Assembly (NCBI RefSeq): GCF_009684715.1
Contig: NZ_CP016604.1
Location: forward strand, 1,627,262-1,691,261
DNA length: 64,000 nt
From: Otariodibacter oris
Lineage (GTDB): Bacteria > Pseudomonadota > Gammaproteobacteria > Enterobacterales > Pasteurellaceae
Direction: 5' to 3'
Of the stretch, positions 17,983 through 27,814 are shown one piece after another. The position numbers and the translations under genes were made by a program. Every line of letters begins with the position of its first letter. Within the stretch, counting starts at the first letter, position 1. A model generated the notes under the pieces. It did not search any database. It was not told where the DNA came from and saw only the letters and a program-made list of their open reading frames with translations.

Positions 17983-19248
17983 TTAAGGTCTAAATTCAAT
18001 TGTCGGTGAACTATATTGCTGATATATAGCATCGGATGGTGCAGGAGGTACTTTTCCTGTTGCAACAATAGCTCTTGTTGCTGCTTGGCAAACATCAGTT
18101 GGCCCACTCATCACTTGATAATTTTTTATCACGCCATTTCTTTCAATAAAAATTCTCACATAGCACGATTGCCCACTTGTATTCATAAATTTAGATCTCA
18201 ATAAGCGACTAATTTGATCTAAATATCGATTGCCTTGAGCAGACCCGCGTCCCACACCTGTGGATCCTCCACTTCCTGTAGAACCATTTTGAGTTCGGTT
18301 ACTTCCTTGTCCTAAGGTACCATCCAGTAACTGCTGTGCTCTTGCCGCATCTCTAGCTCTAGCTTCTTTTTCTGCTTTGGCTTTTGCAGCTTGTTCTGCT
18401 TTAGCCTTCGCTTCTCTTTCTGCCCTTGCTTTTGCTTCTTGTTCTGCTTTAGCCTTCGCTTCTTGTTCTGCCCTTGCCTTCGCTTCTTGTTCTGCCCTTG
18501 CTTTTGCTTCTTGTTCTGCTTTAGCTTTCGCTTCTTGTTCTGCTTTAGCCTTCGCTTCTCTTTCTGCCCTTGCTTTTGCTTCTTGTTCTGCTTTAGCTTT
18601 CGCTTCTCTTTCTGCCTTTGCTTTCGCTTCTTGTTCTGCTTTAGCTTTCGCTTCTCTTTCTGCCTTTGCTTTGGCTTCTTGTTCCGCTTTAGCCTTACGT
18701 TCCTCTTCTGCTTGTTTAGCTAAAGCTTCCAAACGTTTAGCTTCTGCCTCTGCTTTTAATCTAGCTTGCTCAGCAAGTTTTTTACGCGCCTCTTCTTGCT
18801 GTTTTGCAATTTCTTGCTGTCTCTGTTTTTCTTGCTGTATTCTTTCTTGCTCTGCTTTTTGTTGTTCTAATTTTTGTTGCTCTAAATTTTGCTGTCTCTC
18901 TTGTTCTGAAATTTTTAAAGCTTCTGAATTATCCACTTCGACTACTTGTTCTTCAGTCTCCATAGTTTCTGGTACTGGACGTTCCTCTGCCTCTGTTTTT
19001 TCTACAACATCAACTTTCTCTGATACAGTTTCAGTAGCAGGCGAAACTAATCGATTATATTCTTCTGCAACTTGCCCTGTATCAACCATTACAGCCTCAA
19101 AGCTATCTTGATCTCCACCACTCCCACCAGCTGAATATTGAATCATTTTGGTGAAAAAAGAGCCAATCAAAAGCAAACCAATCAATACAAAATGTAAAAA
19201 TACAGAAAAAATTATAGCAATGTCTAATCTATCTTTTTTCAATTTCAC
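17983..19248 (-). CDS. tolA: TolA, periplasm-spanning energy-coupling protein
   Basis: The 421-residue product is TolA. It has one N-terminal membrane helix (about 9-31) with the TolQR-interacting Ser/His face (SVFLHFVLIGLLLIG), then a long charged coiled-coil domain II of Glu/Lys/Ala repeats (about 105-300) and a C-terminal domain III (about 325-421) with YLDQISRLLRSKF, GQSCYVRIFIERNG and the second Cys in DVCQAATRAI. It uses the proton gradient via TolQR to act on TolB-Pal. The start is GTG at 19248 after AAGGATAATGC. The internal repeats are nearly identical at DNA level (separate entry). Confidence 0.95.
   Translation of the reverse strand: MKLKKDRLDIAIIFSVFLHFVLIGLLLIGSFFTKMIQYSAGGSGGDQDSFEAVMVDTGQVAEEYNRLVSPATETVSEKVDVVEKTEAEERPVPETMETEEQVVEVDNSEALKISEQERQQNLEQQKLEQQKAEQERIQQEKQRQQEIAKQQEEARKKLAEQARLKAEAEAKRLEALAKQAEEERKAKAEQEAKAKAEREAKAKAEQEAKAKAEREAKAKAEQEAKARAEREAKAKAEQEAKAKAEQEAKARAEQEAKARAEQEAKAKAEQEAKARAEREAKAKAEQAAKAKAEKEARARDAARAQQLLDGTLGQGSNRTQNGSTGSGGSTGVGRGSAQGNRYLDQISRLLRSKFMNTSGQSCYVRIFIERNGVIKNYQVMSGPTDVCQAATRAIVATGKVPPAPSDAIYQQYSSPTIEFRP
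18376..18700 (-). repeat. tolA: 18-bp tandem repeats in tolA domain II
   Basis: About 18 consecutive copies of an 18-bp unit encode KAEQEA, RAEQEA or KAEREA hexapeptides. Neighbouring copies differ at only a few bases (GCTTCTTGTTCTGCTTTAGC and GCTTCTCTTTCTGCC on the plus strand), so slippage or unequal recombination could change the copy number in frame. The reverse strand gives a long artefactual ORF rich in Ala, Phe and Ser. Confidence 0.85.
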
Positions 19249-19261
19249 GCATTATCCTTGA

Positions 19262-19699
19262 TCATTTTCCTTGAGTCATCAAACCAACTGACTTTATGCC
19301 GGCATCCTTTAATAAGGAAATTCCTTTCATTACTTCTTCATAAGGAACATCTTTTCCACCAGCCACAAGAAACAAGGTGTTATTGTCTTTGCCAAAAGCA
19401 TCTGCTGCATAGGCAACAATATCTTGTTCAGAAATATACTCATCTGAATTCTGTTGAATATAATTCCCTTCTATCTTTAATTTATACATTCCCACATCTG
19501 CAATTTCTAAAATGACAGGTGTTTTATCTTCATTTGTAACTGACTGGCTATGTCTCTCTTCTGGCAAATCAACTTCAACACTCTGGCTGATAATAGGCGC
19601 TGTTGCCATAAAGATTAATAATAATACAAGCAATACATCTAAAAATGGGACAATATTAATTTCAGATTTAATTGCACTACGTTCCCGACGACGAGACAT
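19262..19699 (-). CDS. tolR: TolR
   Basis: The 145-residue product is TolR, the ExbD-like motor subunit of the Tol system. The cytoplasmic start SRRRERSAIKSEINIVPFLD leads into a single membrane helix with the essential Asp in PFLDVLLVLLLIFMATAP, followed by a periplasmic domain ending SVGLMTQGK. The start ATG at 19699 follows GAGGGAAGT. An upstream in-frame ATG at 19741 would add 14 residues absent from the family. It lies between tolQ and tolA, 13 bases before the latter. Confidence 0.95.
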   Translation of the reverse strand: MSRRRERSAIKSEINIVPFLDVLLVLLLIFMATAPIISQSVEVDLPEERHSQSVTNEDKTPVILEIADVGMYKLKIEGNYIQQNSDEYISEQDIVAYAADAFGKDNNTLFLVAGGKDVPYEEVMKGISLLKDAGIKSVGLMTQGK

Positions 19700-19786
19700 A
19701 CTTCCCTCTTCTATAACACTATTTTGTTCTATTACGTACACATATAGACAATCAAATAAAGTCTCTGATATGAATACGACTATTTT

Positions 19787-20467
19787 TTATTTTTTTGCAA
19801 AAGCCTGACGATGTAATATTGTAGTGAACTCATCAATAAAATTGATATAATTTTGTTCTAATTTGTTCACTCTTAAACTTAAACGGTTATATGCCATAAC
19901 TGCAGGAATAGCAGCGAACAAACCAATGGCCGTTGCAATTAATGCCTCTGCAATCCCTGGCGCAACGGATTGAAGTGTCGCCTGTTTTACTGCACTTAAT
20001 CCCATAAAAGAGTGCATAATTCCCCAAACAGTTCCAAAAAGTCCAATATATGGGCTAATGGATCCAACAGTTCCCAAGAAAGGAATATAACTTTCTAAGC
20101 TTTCTAATTCTCTATTTAGAGCTAAATTCATCGCTCTAGTAGAACCCTGAATAGTTGATTCTGGAGCATCAGGATTTGATTGATGTAAGCGATTATATTC
20201 TTTAAATCCTACGTAAAAAATTTGCTCTGATCCGCTTAATCCATCTCTTCGGTTTTCTAATCCTTCATGCAATCGATGTAAATCCTCACCAGACCAAAAA
20301 CGATCTTCAAAGACTAATGCTTCTTTTTTAGCTCGATTTAATATACTACTACGTTGAATAATTACAGCCCAAGATATGATAGAAAATGCAATTAAAATGA
20401 ACATTACAATCTTAACAACAATACTCGCTTCCCAAAATAACGAAAGCAGGTCAAATTCAGTTGACAT
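19787..20467 (-). CDS. tolQ: TolQ
   Basis: The 226-residue product is TolQ, the three-helix proton-channel subunit (MotA/TolQ/ExbB family) of the Tol motor. The first membrane helix is at about 17-37, and the paired helices are in [20 protein letters not shown] and [26 protein letters not shown], with the conserved Thr/Pro residues of the channel. Full length (E. coli 230). It starts 26 bases after ybgC and belongs to the same operon. Energy from the proton gradient is passed to TolA. Confidence 0.96.
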   Translation of the reverse strand: MSTEFDLLSLFWEASIVVKIVMFILIAFSIISWAVIIQRSSILNRAKKEALVFEDRFWSGEDLHRLHEGLENRRDGLSGSEQIFYVGFKEYNRLHQSNPDAPESTIQGSTRAMNLALNRELESLESYIPFLGTVGSISPYIGLFGTVWGIMHSFMGLSAVKQATLQSVAPGIAEALIATAIGLFAAIPAVMAYNRLSLRVNKLEQNYINFIDEFTTILHRQAFAKK

Positions 20468-20493
20468 TGAAAAACTCCGAATAAAGTAAAAAA

Positions 20494-20892
20494 TTAAAAG
20501 GATCCAACCGCTTGTAATTGTATTAAAATGACATCAGGGATTACAATTGGTTTCATTTTTTCTAAATTAACACAAGCAACCACTACAGTCGCTTCATTTA
20601 AACACTCTTCATCACGCCATAATTTTTGTCGAAATATAATAGATGCTTTTTTGAGTTTCACAATCTCAGTTTCAACAATTAACATATCATCTAAATGCGC
20701 TGCAAGCTTATAATCAATCTCAATTTTTTTCACAACAAATGCAATCTTCTTTGAAAGTAGCCTTTGCTGAGAAAAAGAAAGGGTTCGTAATAACTCTGTT
20801 CTTGCTCGTTCAAAAAAATTCAAGTATTGAGCATGGTAAACTACACCACCTGCATCAGTATCTTCATAATATACACGAATAGGAAATTGCAT
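20494..20892 (-). CDS. ybgC: YbgC acyl-CoA thioesterase
   Basis: The 132-residue protein is a hot-dog-fold acyl-CoA thioesterase of the YbgC/4-hydroxybenzoyl-CoA thioesterase family. The active-site signature is [27 protein letters not shown]-like, with the catalytic Asp at about residue 13 in DTDAGG and His20. It is the conserved first gene of the tol-pal operon and is tied to phospholipid or acyl-carrier metabolism at the membrane. Its tail overlaps an exact uptake sequence (20507-20515). Confidence 0.95.
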   Translation of the reverse strand: MQFPIRVYYEDTDAGGVVYHAQYLNFFERARTELLRTLSFSQQRLLSKKIAFVVKKIEIDYKLAAHLDDMLIVETEIVKLKKASIIFRQKLWRDEECLNEATVVVACVNLEKMKPIVIPDVILIQLQAVGSF

Positions 20893-21039
20893 CGACGATT
20901 AGATCACCTGTACTAAAAAATTAAAGCGCCTAAAAAGTAGACGCAAACTAGTTCTCATTTTAGATAGAGAATATTTGTTGTGCAAGATATTTTCTTCTTA
21001 CTTTTGTAAAAAGTTACTGTATTGCAGTATCAGTTATTC

Positions 21040-21336
21040 TCAAATAAATAATGGGAAGATGAGATAACAAAGTGATGGAAGAACAATAATATAACCAATA
21101 ATGGGTAAAAATACTGCTTTAAATAAGTGTAATCTAATTTCAAAACCTATACCATGAATCCATAAAATAGTCATACCATACAAGACTAATAAAACAAGAT
21201 AAGGAGTTTGTCCGCCAAAGTGCGTAGAAAATCTTTCTGAAAATAGTAAGATCGAAATAAACATTACTGTAGATATGATAAAAGAAAAGGCTTTTAACCA
21301 GCCTTTTCTTGTTGAATTATAAAGAGAATCTATCAT
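21040..21336 (-). CDS. ybgE: Cyd operon protein YbgE
   Basis: The 98-residue protein has three predicted membrane helices (about 15-33, 45-62, 72-95) and matches the YbgE family, encoded between cydX and ybgC. GMTILWIHGIGFEIR is a typical family segment. It starts two bases after the cydX stop. Its function is not known; association with cytochrome bd is presumed from gene order. Confidence 0.88.
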   Translation of the reverse strand: MIDSLYNSTRKGWLKAFSFIISTVMFISILLFSERFSTHFGGQTPYLVLLVLYGMTILWIHGIGFEIRLHLFKAVFLPIIGYIIVLPSLCYLIFPLFI

Positions 21337-21338
21337 GA

Positions 21339-21440
21339 TTACTCATCAAATTTGCCTGTTTTTTCAATGCTAATAGTGACTACTGTTGCAAATAAAATTG
21401 CTAACAGAACACCAAACACCCAAGTTACATAAAACATCAT
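21339..21440 (-). CDS. cydX: CydX, small subunit of cytochrome bd
   Basis: This 33-codon gene lies in the gap between cydB and ybgE. It encodes MMFYVTWVFGVLLAILFATV followed by VTISIEKTGKFDE: a single membrane helix with the WVFG start typical of CydX. CydX binds CydAB and is required for oxidase stability and activity. AGGAGAAT lies just before the ATG at 21440; the second ATG at 21437 would give 32 residues. The context cydA-cydB-cydX-ybgE is exactly that of E. coli. Confidence 0.93.
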   Translation of the reverse strand: MMFYVTWVFGVLLAILFATVVTISIEKTGKFDE

Positions 21441-21446
21441 ATTCTC

Positions 21447-22583
21447 CTAATATAAACTTGATTGATTACTTTCAATAAACTTGGCATCAAGACGTCCAAA
21501 CATTTTGATATAAGTCCAAATAGTATAAGCCAGTATCAAAGGTACAAAAATACAAGCTACAATGAACATAACAGTAAGAGTATTATGACTTGCTGTAGAA
21601 TCCCACATAGTTAAACTCATTTCTGGATGCGAAATTGAAGGCATTACAAATGGGAACATAGAAACTCCAGCAGTCAATATAATACCAGCCAACATTATTG
21701 ATGATGCAAAGAACGATAAACCTGATCTATTCGCTCGTGATGCAATAAATGTTAGTACACCCCCAACTACAGCTAAAATAGGGATAATCCAGAGAATTGG
21801 CATTTCAAAATAGTTTTTAAACCAAGCACCACTTTCTACAGTAACACTCTTAGTTGTGAATACAGATGCCGCATTATGATCCATGACACTAGTTACAACA
21901 AAGCCTTCTTTAAAATAAACAAAAATACCAGCAATAACAAAAACACCAATAGCGACTAACGATGTTACTTGAGATATGGCTCTTGCACGATTGCGTAACT
22001 CTCCAGTAGTCTTCATTTGTAACCATGTTGCACCTTGAGTCGTTAGCATCATTAAGCTAATAACACCACACAGTAAAGCAAACGGATTAAGTAAACCAAA
22101 AAAGGATCCAGTGTATCTTACTTGATTCAATTCATTAAATTCAAACGGAACACCTTGCAATAAATTACCAAATGCCACGCCAAAAATTAGAGAAGGAACA
22201 AAACCACCTATAAATAATCCCCAATCCCAAGCACTTCTCCATTTAGGACTATCAATTTTAGCACGATATTCCATACCAACTGGACGGAAAAATAGAGCTG
22301 CCAAGACCAAAATCATTGCAAGATAGAATCCAGAAAAAGATGTTGCATAAACGGTTGGCCATGCAGCAAATATCGCGCCGCCCGCTGTTAACAACCAAAC
22401 TTGGTTTCCATCCCAATGCGGTGCAATAGAGTTAATCATGATACGGCGTTCTACATTACTTTTTCCAATTACGGGTAATAATGTAAGTACGCCCATATCG
22501 AAGCCATCTGTAATAGCAAAACCAATTAAAAGTACGCCAATTAAAATCCACCAAATAAAGCGTAGAACTTCATAATCAATCAT
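21447..22583 (-). CDS. cydB: Cytochrome bd ubiquinol oxidase subunit II
   Basis: The 378-residue product is CydB, with about nine hydrophobic helices. The N-terminus LRFIWWILIGVLLIGFAITDGFDMG carries the family Asp residues of the proton pathway; APHWDGNQVWLLTAGGAIFAAWP and MEYRAKID are also conserved. With CydA and CydX it forms the high-affinity terminal oxidase that reduces oxygen to water at low oxygen tension in the inner membrane. It starts 13 bases after cydA. Length equals E. coli CydB (379). Confidence 0.97.
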   Translation of the reverse strand: MIDYEVLRFIWWILIGVLLIGFAITDGFDMGVLTLLPVIGKSNVERRIMINSIAPHWDGNQVWLLTAGGAIFAAWPTVYATSFSGFYLAMILVLAALFFRPVGMEYRAKIDSPKWRSAWDWGLFIGGFVPSLIFGVAFGNLLQGVPFEFNELNQVRYTGSFFGLLNPFALLCGVISLMMLTTQGATWLQMKTTGELRNRARAISQVTSLVAIGVFVIAGIFVYFKEGFVVTSVMDHNAASVFTTKSVTVESGAWFKNYFEMPILWIIPILAVVGGVLTFIASRANRSGLSFFASSIMLAGIILTAGVSMFPFVMPSISHPEMSLTMWDSTASHNTLTVMFIVACIFVPLILAYTIWTYIKMFGRLDAKFIESNQSSLY

Positions 22584-22596
22584 TTTTTACTCCCAC

Positions 22597-24147
22597 TTAT
22601 TTCGTAGACTGTTCAAAATGGTAACGACCTGTTTTTAATGCACTAGGCCCTAATCGACCATATTTAAACATTAAATACATTTCAACAACCAAGAATAATG
22701 TATATAACCCACACAATAACCCTATGGAGATCCAAAGATCAACTTCCGTCAATGCTGAATTACTGACTCCCGTTGGCAACATATTATAAATTGCCCATGG
22801 CTGACGACCATATTCTGCCAAAAACCAACCGCTCTCAATAGCAATCCATGGAAGAGGAAGACCGATAAGTAAGGCTCTGAGTAACATAGGCTTAGTTCCT
22901 ACAGTGCCTCTAATATTTTGAATGAACGCCAAAGCAATTAATAACAACATTAATCCACCAGATGCCATCATAATACGGAATGACCAAAATACGGGTCCTA
23001 CATTAGGTATAGTATCTGCTGCTGCTCGCTTAATTTGCTGTTCTGTAGCATCAACAACATTATCTGTATATGCTTTCAATAGCAATCCAAACCCAAGATC
23101 CTTCTGTGCAACTTTAAATGCTTCCTTATCTTCTAACGTATAATTACCTGAACGTAATTTTTCTAATAATGAATAGGCAACCATACCATTACGCACGCGT
23201 TGTTCATTTTCACTACGAATATCCTTTAATCCTTGAATCTCTTTATCAAATGAACGTGTTGCAATGATACCTGCTGCATAAGGAATAGATAACTCAAATT
23301 CATGGCGCATTTCAGCACTATTTGGTATGACGATTACATTCCAAGGTGCAGGAGCATGGTGTGTTTCAAACTCTCCTTCCATTGCTGCTAATTTAGTGGG
23401 TTGTGCCTGACCTATTTCATATCCAGATTCATCTCCCATGATGATTACTGAAATAATAGAAATGAGTCCAAAAGTAGCTCCAACAGAAAATGAACGGCGA
23501 GCAAAGCCTAAATCACGACCTTTTAGCAAATAATAAGCACTAATTCCTAAAACAAATACAGCACCACAAGTATAACCAGCTGTTACAGTATGTAAAAATT
23601 TAGCTTGAGTAATTGGATTCAAAACTAATTCAGAGAAACTGCTCATTTCCATTCGCATAGTTTCAAAATTAAATTCAGATCCTACTGGACTTTGCATCCA
23701 GCCATTAGCAACTAAAATCCATAAAGCTGAGAAGTTAGAACCAAATGCTACTGCATAAGTTGCTAATAAATGTTTCCCTTTGGATAGGCGATCCCAACCG
23801 AAAAAGAAAAGTCCTACAAATGTAGACTCTAAAAAGAATGCCATTAAACCTTCAATAGCAAGCGGTGCTCCAAAAATATCACCGACATAGTGAGAGTAAT
23901 ATGCCCAGTTGGTACCAAACTGAAATTCCATTGTAATACCAGTCGTTACTCCCAAGGCAAAGTTAATTCCAAATAACTTTCCCCAGAATTTTGTCATATC
24001 TTTATACACTTCCTTTCCTGTTGTAACATAAAGTGTTTCCATTGCAACAAGTACAAAAGAAAGACCTAATGTCAAAGGTACAAATAAAAAGTGATAAAGA
24101 GCGGTTAATGCAAATTGTAAGCGCGAGAGCTCTACAACATCTAACAT
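22597..24147 (-). CDS. cydA: Cytochrome bd ubiquinol oxidase subunit I
   Basis: The 516-residue product is CydA, which carries hemes b558, b595 and d and the quinol site (Q loop). His19 in [16 protein letters not shown] is the b595/d ligand, [10 protein letters not shown] holds the b558 His near residue 186, and GRQPWAIYN is the conserved C-terminal motif. The Q loop between helices 6 and 7 is long (about 255-390), as in E. coli-type oxidases. It is first in the cydABX-ybgE set. A perfect FNR box lies 224-237 bases upstream, which would fit low-oxygen control. Confidence 0.97.
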   Translation of the reverse strand: MLDVVELSRLQFALTALYHFLFVPLTLGLSFVLVAMETLYVTTGKEVYKDMTKFWGKLFGINFALGVTTGITMEFQFGTNWAYYSHYVGDIFGAPLAIEGLMAFFLESTFVGLFFFGWDRLSKGKHLLATYAVAFGSNFSALWILVANGWMQSPVGSEFNFETMRMEMSSFSELVLNPITQAKFLHTVTAGYTCGAVFVLGISAYYLLKGRDLGFARRSFSVGATFGLISIISVIIMGDESGYEIGQAQPTKLAAMEGEFETHHAPAPWNVIVIPNSAEMRHEFELSIPYAAGIIATRSFDKEIQGLKDIRSENEQRVRNGMVAYSLLEKLRSGNYTLEDKEAFKVAQKDLGFGLLLKAYTDNVVDATEQQIKRAAADTIPNVGPVFWSFRIMMASGGLMLLLIALAFIQNIRGTVGTKPMLLRALLIGLPLPWIAIESGWFLAEYGRQPWAIYNMLPTGVSNSALTEVDLWISIGLLCGLYTLFLVVEMYLMFKYGRLGPSALKTGRYHFEQSTK

Positions 24148-24501
24148 CTCAAACCTCTTTGTAATAGATTAATCTAAATAATGGACTACGAAGAAAGTAT
24201 TCCAGCAATCCCCAACATACTGACACAAGCAAAATTGCCCCCAGAAAAATTTTCTGAAATGTCAAAATAGCATTCTACTAGTAAACAATAGAATTAAAAA
24301 TAGCAAAAAGATTACATTGTTCACAAAATTAGATAAATATTTAATTTTATTATAAGTTATTTCAATATTATTGATTTAAATCAAAATTATTTTCTCAAAA
24401 ATTACTCAAAATACTAATAAAAATAATGATGACTTATTACTTTTAATTTGGTAGTATCCGTAACCTATTTTAGCGATAGTTTTTTTCAATAAGAGAAATA
24501 T
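24148..24501. promoter_or_regulatory. Divergent region between cydA and a small secreted-protein gene
   Basis: This 354-base AT-rich gap holds the promoters of cydA (minus) and of the gene at 24502 (plus). The one clear element is the FNR box at 24371-24384. No ORF with coding character and no stable hairpin is visible. Confidence 0.5.
24371..24384. promoter_or_regulatory. Perfect FNR-type binding site
   Basis: TTGATTTAAATCAA matches the FNR consensus TTGAT-N4-ATCAA at all ten fixed positions and is fully palindromic. It is 118 bases before the start codon at 24502 and 224 bases before cydA, so it could act on either gene. Confidence 0.75.
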
Positions 24502-24846
24502 ATGTTAAATAAGCTTCTTTTTTCTAGCAATATTTTAGTTCTTGGTCTATTGAGTAGTTTTAGTTTTGCTAATGAATTAAAAACATCATCATTAGCTATA
24601 GTCAAAACTGAAAAAGCCGCAACGTTGTCATATCAATGCCAAAAGATGTTTAGTGAGGGTGATAAATTAATTTCTGAAGTTGAGAAACAGCCAGGAACGC
24701 ACACTCAAGTATCAAAAATGAAAGATAAATTATATGCGTCAAAACAACAAATTTTACAGTTAGATCCCGTAAAACAAGACTTAAGTTGTGAAAAAGGGTT
24801 GTTAGCATTAAATAATCTGAAAAAACAAACTCAAATAAAACAATAA
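24502..24846 (+). CDS. Small secreted protein, possibly DUF5339 type
   Basis: The 114-residue protein has a signal peptide ending near residue 23 (SSFSFANE), then a small, mostly helical, Lys-rich domain with two Cys (YQCQKMF at about 46 and LSCEKG at about 98) that could form a disulfide in the periplasm. The pattern resembles small DUF5339-type proteins of Pasteurellaceae, but I am not certain of that assignment. It is a single-gene unit between an FNR box and a strong terminator. No function is known. Confidence 0.7.
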   Translation: MLNKLLFSSNILVLGLLSSFSFANELKTSSLAIVKTEKAATLSYQCQKMFSEGDKLISEVEKQPGTHTQVSKMKDKLYASKQQILQLDPVKQDLSCEKGLLALNNLKKQTQIKQ

Positions 24847-24860
24847 ATGAACTCAAAACT

Positions 24861-24890
24861 AGGAAGCCAAGCAATATTGCTTGGCTTCCT
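24861..24890. terminator. Bidirectional terminator before dxs end
   Basis: A perfect 14-bp stem (AGGAAGCCAAGCAA / TTGCTTGGCTTCCT) with a 2-base centre is followed by ATTTTAATT on the plus strand. It lies between the convergent ends of the small secreted-protein gene and dxs. Confidence 0.88.
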
Positions 24891-24900
24891 ATTTTAATTA

Positions 24901-26754
24901 TTATAACCCTAGTACCTTTTTGATTCGAAAATCAATTCCTTTAGCATCTAAACCTAAGTCCTCATATATCTCAGCTTGCGTGCCTTGAGGAATAAAGAAA
25001 TCAGGGATACCAACCATTATAAGGGGTTTAATCTTACCAATTTTTTGCAAAAACTCATTTACAGCACTTCCTGCACCACCTTGAATCACATTCTCTTCAA
25101 CAGTAACTAAAATATCATGAGTATCTGCTAATTCACTGATTAACGCCTCATCTAAAGGCTTAACAAATCGCATATCAACCAAAGTATAATCTCTCTCTTC
25201 TGCAACTTGTTTAGCTTGATTAAGTAAAGCACCAAAATTCAAAATAGCAACACCTTTTCCCTTTCTTAACACCTTGGCTTTACCTATATCTATTGCTACC
25301 ATTGGCGCTAACTCAACCCCTTGAGCATTCCCTCTTGGATAGCGTACAGCAACAGGAGAATTCATTGTATAGGCAGTGTAGAGCATTTGGCGCATTTCAT
25401 TTTCATCACTTGGACACATTATCGTCATATTTGGAATGCAACGCATAAAGCTCAGATCAAAAACACCTTGGTGAGTTTGTCCATCAGCACCCACAATACC
25501 CGCTCGATCAATAGCAAAAATCACAGGTAAATTTTGAATCGCCACATCATGAACTAACTGATCATAAGCCCTTTGTAGAAAAGTAGAATAAATAGCTATA
25601 ACAGGTTTATAACCTGCAATAGCGAGCCCTACCCCAAAAGTCACTGCATGTTGTTCAGCAATCGCTACATCAAAATATTGCTCAGGGAAACGCTTAGAAA
25701 ACTCAACCATTCCAGAACCTTCGCGCATCGCTGGCGTGATCCCCATAATTTTAGGATCTTTCTCAGCAATTTCACAAAGCCAATCACCAAAAATCGAAGA
25801 ATAGGTTGGCGCTGATTTATTTTGAGGTAATTTGCCTAATGTAGGATCAAATTTAGGTACACCATGAAAACCAATAGGATCTTCTTCTGCTGGTGTATAT
25901 CCTTTCCCTTTTTTTGTTTTGATATGAAGAAATAACGGGCCAGACATATTTCTCATATTAGATAATGTTGAAACTAACTCATCAATATCATGTCCATCAA
26001 TTGGTCCAATATAATTAAAACCTAAGCTTTCAAACATAGTTCCAACAGGAGAAACAAACCCTTTTACATGTTCTTCCGTTTTCTTAACAAACTCTTTGAT
26101 AGGAGGTACACCAGATAGTAATTTTTTACCACTTTCTCTCAATGTACCATATAACGAGCCAGTAAATAGACGAGCTAAATGATAATTTAATGCCCCGACA
26201 TTTTCTGAAATAGACATCTCATTATCATTTAAAATAACTAACATATCTGGATGAATAGAGCCTGCATGATTAAGTGCTTCAAATGCCATTCCTGCAGTAA
26301 TAGCACCATCACCAATCACACAAATAGTCTTACGATTTGCATTTTCTTTTTCTGCGGCAATAGCGATACCTAAACCAGCACTAATCGAAGTGGATGAATG
26401 CCCGACACTCAAAACATCATAAGGACTTTCTTCACGCCAAGGAAATGGATGCAAGCCATTTTTCTGACGAATCGTACACATTTGCTCACGACGACCTGTG
26501 AGAATTTTATGCGGGTAAGCTTGATGGCCGACATCCCAAATTAATTGATCAAACGGGGTCTGATACACATAATGTAATGCAACAGTCAATTCAACAGTAC
26601 CTAAACCAGAAGCTAAGTGCCCACTTGTCTGGCTGACAGATTCCAATAAATACGCCCTTAATTCATCACAAAGTTGTTGTAATTTTTCTTTTGGTAATAA
26701 GCGTAAGTCATCTGGACTATTAATTTGACTTAATAAGGGATAGGTTTTTTGCAT
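24901..26754 (-). CDS. dxs: 1-deoxy-D-xylulose-5-phosphate synthase
   Basis: The 617-residue product is Dxs, which condenses pyruvate and glyceraldehyde 3-phosphate, the first step of the MEP isoprenoid pathway, using thiamine diphosphate. Motifs are [33 protein letters not shown], the Th[17 protein letters not shown] and NDNEMSIS, the catalytic Glu region [17 protein letters not shown], and RYPRGNAQG. The usual xseB-ispA neighbours are absent; suhB lies upstream on the same strand behind a small hairpin. Confidence 0.97.
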   Translation of the reverse strand: MQKTYPLLSQINSPDDLRLLPKEKLQQLCDELRAYLLESVSQTSGHLASGLGTVELTVALHYVYQTPFDQLIWDVGHQAYPHKILTGRREQMCTIRQKNGLHPFPWREESPYDVLSVGHSSTSISAGLGIAIAAEKENANRKTICVIGDGAITAGMAFEALNHAGSIHPDMLVILNDNEMSISENVGALNYHLARLFTGSLYGTLRESGKKLLSGVPPIKEFVKKTEEHVKGFVSPVGTMFESLGFNYIGPIDGHDIDELVSTLSNMRNMSGPLFLHIKTKKGKGYTPAEEDPIGFHGVPKFDPTLGKLPQNKSAPTYSSIFGDWLCEIAEKDPKIMGITPAMREGSGMVEFSKRFPEQYFDVAIAEQHAVTFGVGLAIAGYKPVIAIYSTFLQRAYDQLVHDVAIQNLPVIFAIDRAGIVGADGQTHQGVFDLSFMRCIPNMTIMCPSDENEMRQMLYTAYTMNSPVAVRYPRGNAQGVELAPMVAIDIGKAKVLRKGKGVAILNFGALLNQAKQVAEERDYTLVDMRFVKPLDEALISELADTHDILVTVEENVIQGGAGSAVNEFLQKIGKIKPLIMVGIPDFFIPQGTQAEIYEDLGLDAKGIDFRIKKVLGL

Positions 26755-26802
26755 AATATCATCTTAATCGTAAGGTAAAGAATCTACCTAAATTATTGAA
26801 AG

Positions 26803-26823
26803 AAGGCAGAAAATCTCTGCCTT
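26803..26823 (-). terminator. Hairpin after suhB
   Basis: AAGGCAGA / TCTGCCTT form an 8-bp stem with the 5-base loop AAATC in the 85-base gap between suhB and dxs. The following minus-strand bases CTTTCAAT make only a weak U-tract, so it may be a partial terminator. Confidence 0.55.
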
Positions 26824-26839
26824 ACATTTTCTACTGGAA

Positions 26840-27652
26840 TTATGATTTTAGATCATCAGATAATACAGGTTTAATGGTATTTAAAATCTCTTTTACCACT
26901 CTTGCATTACCAGCCACTAAGTTACCTGATTTCAAATAATTTGTGCCACCTACAAAATTTGTCACCAATGCACCCGCTTCACGAGCAATAATATCACCTG
27001 CAGCACAATCCCAAGGTTTTAAGCCAATTTCAAAGAAACCATCAACACGACCAGATGCTACATAAGCTAAATCTAATGCAGCAGAACCTGTACGACGGAA
27101 ATCAGCCACGCCATTATTCATTAATCCTTCGATCATATTTAAATGAGCTGTTGTGTGTTTAGCGACTTTAAATGGGAAACCAGTTGCTAGTACTGCACCT
27201 TGTAAATCACGGCGATCATTGTCTACTCTTAAACGAAATTCATTTAATTTTGCACCTTCGCCACGTACCGCAGTAAATAATTCATTACGAATTGGATCAT
27301 AAACAACACCCACTTCAGTACGACCATTAACACGAATTGCAATTGATACAGAAAAATGCGGAAAACGCTTGATAAAGTTTGTTGTACCATCCAAAGGATC
27401 AATAACCCATTGCACATCACTATTATCAGCCGATAAAAGCCCTGACTCTTCACCCACAATGGTATGGTCAGGATAAGATTTGCGAATAACTTCGATAATT
27501 GCTTCTTCTGCTGCTTTATCAACAGCAGTAACATAATCATTTACACCTTTTTGAGCAATATCGAGATCTGAAGTTGATTGCTCATACCCTTTGGCAATAA
27601 TATTGCCTGCTTTTCGTGCTGCACGAATAGCGATATTTAACATTGGATTCAT
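26840..27652 (-). CDS. suhB: Inositol-1-monophosphatase SuhB
   Basis: The 270-residue product is SuhB, a Mg2+-dependent inositol monophosphatase that also joins Nus-factor rRNA antitermination complexes in E. coli. Metal-binding motifs are GEES at 67-70 and DPLDGTTNF at 85-93, with the late WDCAAGDIIAREAGA. The N-terminus NPMLNIAIRAARKAGN matches E. coli from the ATG at 27652, which follows GGTGGAATT. An upstream in-frame start at 27715 would add 21 residues with no family match and is rejected. Confidence 0.95.
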   Translation of the reverse strand: MNPMLNIAIRAARKAGNIIAKGYEQSTSDLDIAQKGVNDYVTAVDKAAEEAIIEVIRKSYPDHTIVGEESGLLSADNSDVQWVIDPLDGTTNFIKRFPHFSVSIAIRVNGRTEVGVVYDPIRNELFTAVRGEGAKLNEFRLRVDNDRRDLQGAVLATGFPFKVAKHTTAHLNMIEGLMNNGVADFRRTGSAALDLAYVASGRVDGFFEIGLKPWDCAAGDIIAREAGALVTNFVGGTNYLKSGNLVAGNARVVKEILNTIKPVLSDDLKS

Positions 27653-27814
27653 AATTCCACCAGATTTTAAAGAACATAAAGTAAGAAGATACGAATTATA
27701 GAGAAAGTTGGACAATAAAGGAATAGCCTAAGCAAAAAAGCCTATTAAGCGATCATTTATATCTGTTATACTGCTTACCAATAATTCCCCTATTCTTAAT
27801 TAATTCAGCAGACT

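Noticed and set aside
18377-19111. Long plus-strand ORF of Ala/Phe/Ser repeats opposite tolA
   Set aside because: It is the antisense reading of the tolA coiled-coil repeats; composition is artefactual and no Shine-Dalgarno or homology is visible.
24310-24330. Possible CRP site (TTCACA half) upstream of cydA
   Set aside because: The other half-site does not match the CRP consensus at the required 6-base spacing.
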